The notes: generated by a model from the sequence alone, not told the origin. 59,312 nucleotides of DNA from Candidatus Omnitrophota bacterium (GCA_023819145.1 JAMWCW010000010.1:1-59312), one strand, 5' to 3'; shown: positions 1 through 6,087, counted from the first letter of the stretch. Made by a program: numbers and translations.

Positions 1-132
1 ACACAAAAAGGTTATTATAGCAGAGGTAACGAGGAGTGGATTACTTATAGCAACTGGATGACGGAGAAGGCCGGAGATACGATTACTTTTTATTTGAAAG
101 ATGGGAAGGTTAAAGGGTGGCTGGAGAAATGA
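1..132 (+). CDS. 3' end of an unidentified gene
   Basis: An open frame enters from the left edge and ends at a TGA at 130-132. The visible 43 residues are hydrophilic and finish with FYLKDGKVKGWLEK. That ending has the feel of a small beta-rich domain of the SmpA/BamE type, but this is only an impression and I do not assign a function. Its last codon and stop are formed within the first copy of the MNKKQLIVA start segment: the stop TGA overlaps the next ATG as ATGA. Codon use looks normal. The true start lies outside the window. Confidence 0.6.
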   Translation, partial: TQKGYYSRGNEEWITYSNWMTEKAGDTITFYLKDGKVKGWLEK

Positions 133-155
133 ATAAAAAACAATTGATAGTTGCT
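129..155 (+). repeat. MNKKQLIVA start-segment repeat, copy 1
   Basis: This 27-base segment encodes MNKKQLIVA. It is near-identical at 674-700 and 1137-1163. The first 17 bases are identical in all three copies, with only two to four differences after that. The copy begins exactly at the ATG, and the upstream gene's stop is made from bases 2-4 of the copy. Confidence 0.85.
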
Positions 156-677
156 GGGATAATAAAATCATTATTACCAATTTTAATATTGCTTCTATTG
201 CCCATTTCTTTATTTGCGGAAACCAAAGATTTCTTTGAGCTTATATTTGAGGCAGAAATTGAGGATATGAGAACCGGCTTGCAAGCGTGGACAGACCAGA
301 AGGAAATCGAAAAATTATCAGGGATAACATTAGACGATGAATATGTGAAGAAGTTATATCAGGAATTTAAGAGCGTTCTCATTAATCCTCCGAACCCAGA
401 TACCTACACAAAATATAGCATTAAAAACGAAAAAGAGGTATTAAAAAGAACTGAACAATTAGGCCGTAGGCTACACAATTTGCTTATGGCTTTATCAGAG
501 GAAGATTTTGAAAAGTACGGTAACTTAATAGCCGGGATGAGAGAACTGCTTTACATTGACGTAAAGCATATTCCTTTGGCAATCAAAGGTGACGAATCTC
601 GTGTTATCTACTGGTATACGTGGCATAATAGCGTATTGGAATTAATAAAGAAAGAATACTCAAGGTTATTTGAATGA
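129..677 (+). CDS. exported protein of unknown function, first MNKKQLIVA gene
   Basis: A 182-residue protein. The ATG at 129 is chosen over an in-frame GTG at 117 because it has a GGAG Shine-Dalgarno at 123-126 and starts the conserved MNKKQLIVA peptide. Residues about 10-30 form a hydrophobic segment ending ISLFA, a plausible signal peptidase site before ETKDFF. The mature part is helical and charged with no family I recognise. It overlaps the preceding stop by four bases (ATGA), and its own stop overlaps the next MNKKQLIVA start the same way. It is probably cotranscribed with its neighbours. Function unknown; secretion is inferred from the N-terminus only. Confidence 0.7.
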   Translation: MNKKQLIVAGIIKSLLPILILLLLPISLFAETKDFFELIFEAEIEDMRTGLQAWTDQKEIEKLSGITLDDEYVKKLYQEFKSVLINPPNPDTYTKYSIKNEKEVLKRTEQLGRRLHNLLMALSEEDFEKYGNLIAGMRELLYIDVKHIPLAIKGDESRVIYWYTWHNSVLELIKKEYSRLFE

Positions 678-700
678 ATAAAAAACAATTAATTGTTGCT
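674..700 (+). repeat. MNKKQLIVA start-segment repeat, copy 2
   Basis: Second copy of the 27-base start segment, again beginning at an ATG that overlaps the preceding TGA (675-677). Here the frame stops 15 codons in, so the segment acts as a mini-gene rather than as the start of a long protein. Confidence 0.85.
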
Positions 701-721
701 TGTGATAAAAATAGGTTATGA
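674..721 (+). CDS. 15-residue leader peptide MNKKQLIVACDKNRL
   Basis: The second repeat copy opens a 15-codon frame that ends at TGA 719-721. This stop overlaps the ATG of the GIY-YIG gene at 718-720, so the mini-gene is locked between two ATGA overlaps and would pass ribosomes from the upstream gene to the nuclease gene by termination-reinitiation. Alternatively it is a decayed start left when the repeat was placed ahead of a gene that kept its own ATG. Translation is plausible from the arrangement but not shown. Confidence 0.5.
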   Translation: MNKKQLIVACDKNRL

Positions 722-1140
722 AACAAGAAATTAAAGCCTGCCTTAAAAAAATTGGTTTTCTTCCAATTAATAAAACTCTTTGGCATACCTTAAAAATAAA
801 TCATATTAAAAAGAACAAAAACGAATGGAAAAAGATTAGACAAACAATTAAAAATAAAATTGGTAATAAAGGCGGTATATACATATATAAAAATGCATCA
901 AATAAAATTCTTTATATCGGAGAAGGAAAGCGGATTAAAGACAGATTATATATGCACCATCGTGCATCTTTTGAGCCAGTTCCAGGCGATACTGAAAATA
1001 TGAGGTGGCACAGATTTTGGTCAAAACATAAAGGTAAATTAACAGTTTATTGGAAAGAACAAAAAAACAAAAGAATCCAGAAAATGATAGAGCAAATGTT
1101 AGAATACGTATTAGTTCCTAAATTTGTAAAGTTTAAATGA
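718..1140 (+). CDS. GIY-YIG nuclease-like protein
   Basis: A 140-residue basic protein. It has the GIY triad at residues 53-55 (GGIYIYKN), YIG at 66-68 (ILYIGEG), a candidate catalytic arginine at 76 (KDRL) and a candidate metal-binding glutamate at 125 or 129 (IEQMLEYVL). This is the order seen in GIY-YIG endonucleases of the homing, repair and restriction types. About 50 lysine-rich residues precede the domain. No HTH or zinc motif is fused, so the target cannot be guessed. The ATG overlaps the stop of a 15-residue leader. Its own stop overlaps the third MNKKQLIVA copy. A stand-alone nuclease beside a repeated segment could be linked to its spread; that is speculation. Confidence 0.75.
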   Translation: MKQEIKACLKKIGFLPINKTLWHTLKINHIKKNKNEWKKIRQTIKNKIGNKGGIYIYKNASNKILYIGEGKRIKDRLYMHHRASFEPVPGDTENMRWHRFWSKHKGKLTVYWKEQKNKRIQKMIEQMLEYVLVPKFVKFK

Positions 1141-1163
1141 ATAAAAAACAATTAATAGTTGCT
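1137..1163 (+). repeat. MNKKQLIVA start-segment repeat, copy 3
   Basis: Third copy of the 27-base start segment. It is closer to copy 2 in the middle and adds a TGG after GCT (MNKKQLIVAW). It begins at the ATG overlapping the GIY-YIG stop (1138-1140). Confidence 0.85.
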
Positions 1164-1370
1164 TGGAATTTGAGGGGACGTTTCTCCTTCCTATCGAACT
1201 GCACCCTACTTGACGGAAGTCTTTATCCCACATATAGAAAGCCCTTTGACTTAGTTGCCAAAGGGCTTAATCGTTCTAATTGGCTGCCCTTCATCAACGA
1301 ATTTAGAACTATCTTATTAGAGATTCCGCAAGAATTTTTATATCACGAATTGCTGGAAATGGCAAGATAG
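1137..1370 (+). CDS. short open frame fused to repeat copy 3, probably a remnant
   Basis: After MNKKQLIVAW the 77-codon frame runs into NLRGRFSFL and then a sequence without the hydrophobic segment expected of an exported protein. The middle of the frame is a perfect 10-base inverted repeat (1239-1268), unusual inside a real coding region. I read this as the start segment joined to non-coding or degraded DNA rather than a working gene. It could still be expressed because the repeat supplies a start coupled to the nuclease gene. No family recognised. Confidence 0.35.
   Translation: MNKKQLIVAWNLRGRFSFLSNCTLLDGSLYPTYRKPFDLVAKGLNRSNWLPFINEFRTILLEIPQEFLYHELLEMAR
1239..1268. other. perfect 10-bp stem-loop
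   Basis: AAGCCCTTTG (1239-1248) and CAAAGGGCTT (1259-1268) pair perfectly around a 10-base loop. No T-run follows, so it is not a typical intrinsic terminator. It may be a recombination or RNA-end structure marking the close of the accessory array. Confidence 0.6.
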
Positions 1371-1380
1371 AATAAATCTC

Positions 1381-1401
1381 TACCCCACCATTCAGTCTAC
1401 A
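1381..1401 (+). repeat. 21-base site, outlying copy
   Basis: TACCCCACCATTCAGTCTAC plus A. It matches the left arm of the inverted repeat at 4960-4980 at 19 of 21 positions. It lies just beyond the 3' end of the minus-strand gene, so it may mark the left side of the integrative element or be a second binding site for an element-encoded protein. Confidence 0.6.
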
Positions 1402-1445
1402 TTAATTTTTTTCATCCGCTATCTGCTTTCACTATTAACAAGGTG

Positions 1446-2573
1446 CTAAATTTGACTGGAGCATATCTTCTGTAATTCTCTTTTTATTTTATCATGTGTA
1501 AAGTCTACTGCTAATCTTTTCTTTGTAATCTTTTCAAAGAGTTCAAACATTTTCATAATCTGTTTACTTCTGTGTATAATAAAATTAGAAATATGCTGAG
1601 TAGAGAAACAATCGGGAGGAAAAATATCAAAAAAACAAGGAGGAACAACCTTATTCTGAATTCTTCTCTTCATAAAATTAGTTACCCTACTTTTCTCCCA
1701 TCCATATTCTTTCTTAAAGAATTCTTGCCATTTTTTATAATTTTCTTCCATCTCCCACATTATTTTTATCATGGAGAAGACTTCTTCAAAAAATGGTAGA
1801 GCATTATAAGTTATGATATAAAAACCCCTTCCTCTGCTTTTCTCTAACAAGGGGAATCCTATGGTTTTTAAAGTATAAAGTAATTTTCTAAAATCGGCTT
1901 TCTTTTCCTTTGCCAATTGATATACTGATTTAGCTTTTAGGATATTATCTAATAGTTCTTTCAGGTTATTTCTATCGTGTCGATAAAAATCGTCTTTTAT
2001 TAAACGAACTACTTTTTTATCATTAAGCATCTTTATCTTTTCGTATAAATCCTTTAAAGGTTTTAGTTGCGTCTGTATTAATATTTCTATAGTTTCATTT
2101 ACCTTTCTGTCTTCTAAAGACGGGGGAGGAATTGTAGAAGGCACAAAGGAAGTTTCTTCTAAAAAATTCTTTCCCCTTTCTTTTTCCAATTTTTCTTTCC
2201 GCCTCTCACCTTCCCACTCATATCTATCTTTTAATTTCTCCTCAGAGAGCAACTCAGAAATTTTTCCCTCTATTATAAAATGAGTGTCAGGGTAAGTTTC
2301 TATCTTCGGATTCTTTATCCACTCTTTACTTTTACAGTAATAATCTCCTGCTATTTCATTCACAAGACTATCTAATTCCTCTTTCTTATCTTCTCTAGGC
2401 CAATATCTCTCTAACTTTTTATATTTCGGGTGATTTTCAATTTCCGCTTTTATTATTCTTAAATGTGCTTTTATTCCTTCTCCATTATTGCTTTCCCAAT
2501 CTCTAAGAAATACCTCTGTTATAACTATTCGTATAGCTACCTGAATAGCTTCGTTAAATTTCTTCTTATCCAT
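1446..2573 (-). CDS. 375-residue protein of unknown function, divergent arm of the element
   Basis: A highly charged protein without signal peptide or membrane segment. Residues about 160-290 are helical and include a stretch around LKTIGFPLLEKSRGRGFYI that resembles a winged-helix recognition helix plus wing, but no family is certain. The ATG at 2573 has a strong GGAGGAGGGAG Shine-Dalgarno and a good promoter upstream. It is transcribed away from the replication genes, the position that repressors, immunity genes or cargo defence genes often hold in phage-like elements. Function unknown. A regulator or a cargo gene are the two readings I would test. Confidence 0.7.
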   Translation of the reverse strand: MDKKKFNEAIQVAIRIVITEVFLRDWESNNGEGIKAHLRIIKAEIENHPKYKKLERYWPREDKKEELDSLVNEIAGDYYCKSKEWIKNPKIETYPDTHFIIEGKISELLSEEKLKDRYEWEGERRKEKLEKERGKNFLEETSFVPSTIPPPSLEDRKVNETIEILIQTQLKPLKDLYEKIKMLNDKKVVRLIKDDFYRHDRNNLKELLDNILKAKSVYQLAKEKKADFRKLLYTLKTIGFPLLEKSRGRGFYIITYNALPFFEEVFSMIKIMWEMEENYKKWQEFFKKEYGWEKSRVTNFMKRRIQNKVVPPCFFDIFPPDCFSTQHISNFIIHRSKQIMKMFELFEKITKKRLAVDFTHDKIKRELQKICSSQI

Positions 2574-2602
2574 CTCCCTCCTCCATTTTTTATAACATTT
2601 TT

Positions 2603-2631
2603 ATTTTAAATCTATTATAAAAAAATGTCAA
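2603..2631 (-). promoter_or_regulatory. sigma70-type promoter for the minus-strand 375-residue gene
   Basis: On the minus strand TTGACA (2626-2631) and TAAAAT (2603-2608) are spaced by exactly 17 bases. Transcription would begin near 2596, about 20 bases before the start codon. A tempting TATAAT lies only 6 bases from the -35 box and cannot be the partner. Confidence 0.55.
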
Positions 2632-2666
2632 GTTTTTTACTATTGATTCTATATTGATGGGAAAAT

Positions 2667-2798
2667 ATGAATAACCCAAACAGTTCACCTATGGAAATCT
2701 GGTCTAAATTATATGGTAAGCCTATTTCCGAAGAGGAATATAAGGAGATTTGTCAGAATTTAGATGGATTTTTTCTCTTTATTAAAAGAATGGGATGA
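2667..2798 (+). CDS. small hypothetical protein (43 aa)
   Basis: The frame MNNPNSSPMEIWSKLYGKPI continues through SEEEYKEI to LFIKRMG. The composition is protein-like and acidic-helical, and the reading frame fits the operon: its stop overlaps the next ATG as ATGA (2795-2798). A Shine-Dalgarno is weak (GATGGGAAAAT). This is the first gene of the rightward replication operon. Small proteins with an EEEYxEI-type segment are frequent in phage early regions; the role is unknown. Confidence 0.55.
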   Translation: MNNPNSSPMEIWSKLYGKPISEEEYKEICQNLDGFFLFIKRMG

Positions 2799-3064
2799 TG
2801 AGGAAAGGGTGGAAAAAGAGAATGATGAAGGAAAACGATGTATTTCTGACCAAAGACCTCTATGAGGCATCTTTCCTTTATGCTAACCGCTTAAAATTAC
2901 TTGATTTACAGAAAGAAGATAGGTTTTACTGGTTTGTCTTTGAGAATAAAGAATTAGCTGAGGAATTATCTAAAAAGTATTGGCAAAGGGAAGCTCCAAT
3001 TGATGCCTCTACCTATGCGGAGGCTATCCGTTCTTTAAAAGATAGGCTCTATGCAAGAAAATGA
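2795..3064 (+). CDS. small hypothetical protein of the element
   Basis: An 89-residue protein. The ATG at 2795 overlaps the preceding stop. An alternative start is the ATG at 2825 with AAAGAG upstream, giving MKENDVFLTKDLYEASFLYA. It has a compact fold-like pattern with FYWFVFENKELAEELSKKYW, resembling the small DUF5659-type proteins that sit just ahead of primase or zinc-finger genes in mobile elements. That link is from memory and tentative. It has no catalytic motif, signal peptide or membrane segment. It lies 12 bases upstream of the zinc-finger gene and is surely cotranscribed with it. Confidence 0.6.
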   Translation: MMRKGWKKRMMKENDVFLTKDLYEASFLYANRLKLLDLQKEDRFYWFVFENKELAEELSKKYWQREAPIDASTYAEAIRSLKDRLYARK

Positions 3065-3076
3065 AAGGAGATTGAG

Positions 3077-3706
3077 ATGGAAAGACAATATTATTTTGAT
3101 GAGGATTTAGGGAGGTATGAGGAAATCCTACCCAAATATTACCATCACAATCTAACCGATAGAGAACTTATTCAGACCTTCTTCTCTTCTTCCCAAGAAG
3201 CCCAAAAGCTTTTCTCAGAGAAAATTAAGGAATGGCAAGAAGTAAAAGAAAAAATTCTCCAGACAGAAGTTAAGCCTGCTCTTAAAGAAATAAGAGAGAT
3301 TAAAGATGAGTTTGGTAGATGGTTCTGGAGAGAAGCACTTAAAGTTTTGGTAGATGAGAGGCTAATTGAAGCAATAAACCATATTCAAAGGTTAAAACGC
3401 TTAAAACTCATCGCTTCGGATAAGCCTGAGGGAAAAATAAAGAACTTTGAAGCAGAAGTAGGGCTCGCCCGCCAGACTCCGATTTTAAATATTGCCTTTT
3501 CCTTTCTCCAGTTGAAGAAATCCGGTAGAAATTATACTGCCCTCTGTCCCTTCCATCCAGAAAAACATCCCAGTTTTTACATCTACCCAGAGACTAACTC
3601 TTTTTATTGTTACGGATGTAATCAAGGAGGTGATGTAGTAAAATTCGTCCAGTTGGCTTTAAATTATGATTTTAAAGAAGCAGTTGCATATCTAACAAGG
3701 AGGTGA
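3077..3706 (+). CDS. CHC2 zinc-finger (DnaG-type) protein
   Basis: A 209-residue protein. The C-terminal part carries a DnaG-like zinc finger: Cys157 and His160 in CPFHPEKHPSF, then Cys178 and Cys181 in CYGCNQGGDVVKF. In DnaG this domain leads the protein and is followed by the RNA polymerase (Toprim) domain. Here it is at the C-terminus with nothing after it, preceded by about 150 residues of helical sequence. It can therefore bind single-stranded DNA or a helicase but cannot itself be a standard primase. ATG 3077 has AAAGGAG upstream. It is followed by the P-loop ATPase gene 6 bases later, so the two likely act together in element replication. Confidence 0.8.
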   Translation: MERQYYFDEDLGRYEEILPKYYHHNLTDRELIQTFFSSSQEAQKLFSEKIKEWQEVKEKILQTEVKPALKEIREIKDEFGRWFWREALKVLVDERLIEAINHIQRLKRLKLIASDKPEGKIKNFEAEVGLARQTPILNIAFSFLQLKKSGRNYTALCPFHPEKHPSFYIYPETNSFYCYGCNQGGDVVKFVQLALNYDFKEAVAYLTRR

Positions 3707-3712
3707 ATAGAG

Positions 3713-4552
3713 ATGGATGAGAAAACTTTAGAGCAAGAATTTCAAAGGGTAGAAAAGGAAATCGAAGATGAGGAATTGATTCGCAGAAACAGAGAACATC
3801 TAAAAGCGAAGTTTTTACCTCTCTCAAGGCAAGAATTGTTGGAAGTGTTAGGTTTAACTGTTAAGCAAGATGATACAAATAAACTTATCACCTTTTTATG
3901 TTGTCTATCAGCCTATACGGAGAATAGTCAATTTAATATCAGTTTCAATGCTCCTTCCTCTACGGGTAAATCCTACATCCCAATTGAAATAGCCTCTCTT
4001 TTCCCAAAGGAAGATGTAATTAAAGTAGGTTATTGCTCTCCGACTGCTTTTTTCCACGATAAAGGCAAATTTATAAAAGAATTAGAGGGTTATTATATTG
4101 ATTTGGAGCGAAAAATTCTAATCTTTTTAGACCAGCCTCACACCATTCTTTTACAGCACCTAAGACCTCTTCTTTCCCACGATGAGAAGGAAATCCATAC
4201 GAAGATAACCGATAAAAGCCAAAAATATGGATTAAAAACTAAAAATGTGGTTATAAGAGGTTTTCCATCGGTTATCTTCTGTTCAGCAGGATTAAAGATA
4301 GATGAGCAAGAAGCCACAAGATTTTTATTGCTTTCTCCAGAAATTACTCAAGAGAAAATTAGAGATGGAATTTTAGAGGCCTTGAAGAAAGAGGCAGATT
4401 TTGAAAGTTATTTAGCGCAGTTAAACAGCAATCCTAAAAGACAACTTTTAATTGAGAGAATAAAGGCTATTAAGGAAGAAAAAATAGAAGAAGTAAAGAT
4501 ACACAATCCCAAATACATAGAGGGAAGATTTTTTCTCTACATAAGACCTTAA
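3713..4552 (+). CDS. P-loop ATPase of the element, N-terminal part (frame broken near 4550)
   Basis: This piece of 279 residues has a Walker A motif APSSTGKS (residues 80-87) and a Walker B-like KILIFLDQPH (Asp140), followed by an arginine-rich region with GFPSVIFCSA that fits sensor-type strands of a helicase or AAA-like ATPase. It ends at TAA 4550-4552, but the next frame continues the protein as LKPRHQRDVRR without a natural start. One missing base near AGACCTTAAAACC explains this. It follows the zinc-finger gene, so it is probably the replicative helicase/initiator. I cannot tell a real inactivating deletion from a sequencing or assembly error. Confidence 0.7.
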   Translation: MDEKTLEQEFQRVEKEIEDEELIRRNREHLKAKFLPLSRQELLEVLGLTVKQDDTNKLITFLCCLSAYTENSQFNISFNAPSSTGKSYIPIEIASLFPKEDVIKVGYCSPTAFFHDKGKFIKELEGYYIDLERKILIFLDQPHTILLQHLRPLLSHDEKEIHTKITDKSQKYGLKTKNVVIRGFPSVIFCSAGLKIDEQEATRFLLLSPEITQEKIRDGILEALKKEADFESYLAQLNSNPKRQLLIERIKAIKEEKIEEVKIHNPKYIEGRFFLYIRP

Positions 4553-4581
4553 AACCTCGGCACCAGAGAGATGTAAGAAGG

Positions 4582-5022
4582 TTGATTTCTATAATTAAAA
4601 GCCTTGCCCTGCTTAATCTCTGGCATAGAGAGACGACAGAGGATTTAGATGTGATTTTAACCTCCGATGAGGATATGCAAGAAGGCTTTAGGCTCTGGGA
4701 GGAAATATCCTTTAGCCAAGAGTTAAATCTTCCTCCTTATATCTTCAAGGTTTTTGAAGAGGTAATTTTACCTCTCTATCAGGAAAAACAGCAAGGATTA
4801 AACCGAAAGGAGATTATGCAGGGGTATTTAAGGATTTACAATAGACCCATAGCGGAGTGGCAATTAAGGCGGGAGATTATTCCAATGTTAGAGATGACCG
4901 GGCTGATAGTCCAAGAGCAAGACCCGGATGATAGAAGGAACAAGTTAATTATACCAGTCTACCCTACCATCCAGTCTACAATATCTAAGACGAAAAATAA
5001 TGTAGACTACACGGTAGGGTAA
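4582..5022 (+). CDS. P-loop ATPase of the element, C-terminal part
   Basis: The TTG at 4582 is only the first start-like codon of this frame. The natural reading continues from upstream (LKPRHQRDVRR at about 4549), so this is the second half of the gene that begins at 3713. The 146 residues end in a winged-helix-like region (NRKEIMQGYLRIYNRPIAEW, then WQLRREIIPMLEMTGLI), a plausible DNA-binding domain. The last 20 codons, YPTIQST to NVDYTVG, are written across an imperfect 21-base inverted repeat, so the peptide there may simply reflect a DNA site. Cotranscribed with the following small gene. Confidence 0.6.
   Translation: MISIIKSLALLNLWHRETTEDLDVILTSDEDMQEGFRLWEEISFSQELNLPPYIFKVFEEVILPLYQEKQQGLNRKEIMQGYLRIYNRPIAEWQLRREIIPMLEMTGLIVQEQDPDDRRNKLIIPVYPTIQSTISKTKNNVDYTVG
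4960..5021. repeat. 21-base inverted repeat, candidate origin or operator
   Basis: The left arm (4960-4980) and right arm (5001-5021) match at 18 of 21 positions, with a 20-base spacer. The left arm is also present at 1381-1401. A further CCAGTCTAC lies at 4954-4962, giving direct repeats 17 bases apart. Overlap with the end of a replication gene is a common place for iterons or origins in phages and plasmids. Confidence 0.6.
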
Positions 5023-5037
5023 AAGGAGGTGATAAAT

Positions 5038-5280
5038 ATGTCTTTGGAATCAAGGATAAAGAAAATAGAGGGAAAGGTTGGGGAAAAGAGTAAAGACTTT
5101 GCTCCTTTTATGCTTATCCTCTATCAAGACGATAATAAAGAGGAGATTCTTAAACGCCTTAAGGCTAAATATGGAGAAGATTACGAACCACGTATAATAG
5201 TTATATCTCCAATATCCAGAGAAGAAGCAAGGAGAGAAAGAGGAAATACCCTCTTTTATAAAGAAATTGAGGAATTATAA
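5038..5280 (+). CDS. small hypothetical protein of the element
   Basis: An 80-residue protein. The ATG at 5038 is chosen because AAAGGAGGT (5022-5030) sits at ideal distance; an in-frame GTG at 5029 lies inside that site. The N-terminus MSLESRIKKIEGKV resembles a short coiled coil, followed by PFMLILYQDDNKEEIL and a charged tail. Proteins of this build occur near terminase or portal genes in phages, but no function can be assigned. It follows the inverted repeat directly, so its expression could be affected by whatever binds there. Confidence 0.6.
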   Translation: MSLESRIKKIEGKVGEKSKDFAPFMLILYQDDNKEEILKRLKAKYGEDYEPRIIVISPISREEARRERGNTLFYKEIEEL

Positions 5281-5319
5281 ACAAAATTAATCAAATTTTG
5301 ACAGATTTAAGGGGGTAAT

Positions 5320-5706
5320 ATGCAGGAAGAATTGAAGAAATTAACTAACCGGCAATTGATGGCTATAAGCCATATCATTAACTCCGCTTCCATTGAGGAG
5401 GCTTCTTCTAAGGCGAAAGTATCCAGAAGCACCTTCTATAAGTGGCTAAAGGATGAGGATTTTAAAGCGGAGTTAAAGAGACAAAGGGATGAGGTTATTC
5501 GGAGTGCTTTAGATAGGCTAAAAAGTGCGATTACTAAGGCAGTTGAGGAGTTGATTAAACTAACGGATGCCCAGAGGGAAGAAGTAAGAAGATTAGCCTG
5601 CAACGATATTATTACCCATGTTCTAAAGAGCATTGAGATTGAAGATATTGAGCAGAGATTGGATAAGGTGGAGAGGATAGTTTTAGAAAGGAAGACTTAT
5701 AAATAA
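5320..5706 (+). CDS. HTH protein resembling small terminase subunits (phBC6A51-like)
   Basis: A 128-residue protein. Residues about 8-45 form a helix-turn-helix (IEEASSKAKVSRSTFYKWLK) of the type found in phage small terminase subunits and transposon resolvases. The rest is a long helical region with LDRLKSAITKAVEEL that would oligomerise. GGGGG at 5311-5315 serves as Shine-Dalgarno. If it is a small terminase subunit, the lack of a large subunit in the element fits a satellite that redirects packaging by a helper phage, as PICIs do. It could equally be a transcription factor. Confidence 0.6.
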   Translation: MQEELKKLTNRQLMAISHIINSASIEEASSKAKVSRSTFYKWLKDEDFKAELKRQRDEVIRSALDRLKSAITKAVEELIKLTDAQREEVRRLACNDIITHVLKSIEIEDIEQRLDKVERIVLERKTYK

Positions 5707-5717
5707 ACGATTGGATA

Positions 5718-5900
5718 ATGGAAAGACGGTTTATAGGTATAGATGATTTGGCCCAGTATTTAGATGTAAACAAAGGGACGCTTTATGTCTGGGTCTGCCA
5801 GAGGAGAATCCCGTATTTAAAGTTGGGCAGATTGTTAAAATTTGATATAATGGAGATAGAGAAATGGTTAAAGGATAAAAGGGTGAAAGAATTAACTTGA
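5718..5900 (+). CDS. excisionase-family DNA-binding protein
   Basis: A 60-residue MerR/excisionase-type winged helix: IDDLAQYLDVNKGTLYVWVC followed by RRIPYLKLGRLLKFD and a final WLKD, the standard layout of the helix-turn-helix 17 family. Such proteins act as recombination directionality factors or regulators of integrase genes. It lies 190 bases upstream of the integrase. The stop at 5898-5900 is embedded in the -35 box of the next promoter, so the integrase unit can be transcribed separately. Confidence 0.75.
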   Translation: MERRFIGIDDLAQYLDVNKGTLYVWVCQRRIPYLKLGRLLKFDIMEIEKWLKDKRVKELT

Positions 5901-5924
5901 CAATGTATATACAAATATTATAAT
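5897..5924 (+). promoter_or_regulatory. consensus sigma70 promoter for the RHH-integrase pair
   Basis: TTGACA (5897-5902) and TATAAT (5919-5924) both match consensus with a 16-base spacer. Transcription would begin at about 5931, where GTGGCTATG gives a GTG at 5931 and an ATG at 5937. The mRNA would be leaderless or have about six bases of leader. The -35 box overlaps the stop of the excisionase-like gene. Confidence 0.7.
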
Positions 5925-5936
5925 ATAAGTGTGGCT

Positions 5937-6086
5937 ATGGTAAAGAAAAAGCAGATAAACTTAAGGATTAGTGAGCAGGATAAGAAGATGCTTGAACAAG
6001 ACGCTGAAAAGGAAGAAAGAAGCATCAGTAATCTACTTCTCTGGTGCTGGAAGCAGTGGAGGAATAAACAGAGAGGAGGCAGGTAA
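5937..6086 (+). CDS. ribbon-helix-helix (Arc/CopG-type) protein
   Basis: A 49-residue protein that begins MVKKKQINLRISEQDKKMLE and continues with KEERSISNLLLWCWKQW. The beta strand (QINLRIS), first helix and second helix starting at ERSISNLL are the standard ribbon-helix-helix pattern. No Shine-Dalgarno precedes the ATG, and the consensus promoter just upstream would give a leaderless message; GTG 5931 is a possible in-frame alternative start. It ends one base before the integrase ATG. It is a likely autoregulator of the integrase operon, possibly binding the promoter that drives it. Confidence 0.65.
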   Translation: MVKKKQINLRISEQDKKMLEQDAEKEERSISNLLLWCWKQWRNKQRGGR

Positions 6087-6087
6087 G

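Noticed and set aside
1239-1268. Rho-independent terminator
   Set aside because: A perfect stem is present but no T-run follows, so termination is not supported; kept only as a stem-loop.
2606-2640. TATAAT six bases from TTGACA on the minus strand as a promoter pair
   Set aside because: The spacing is far too short; TAAAAT at 17 bases is the workable -10.
5971-6087. Integrase start at 5971
   Set aside because: It reads through the RHH gene in another frame; ATG 6088 has GGAGG and begins at the arm-binding domain.
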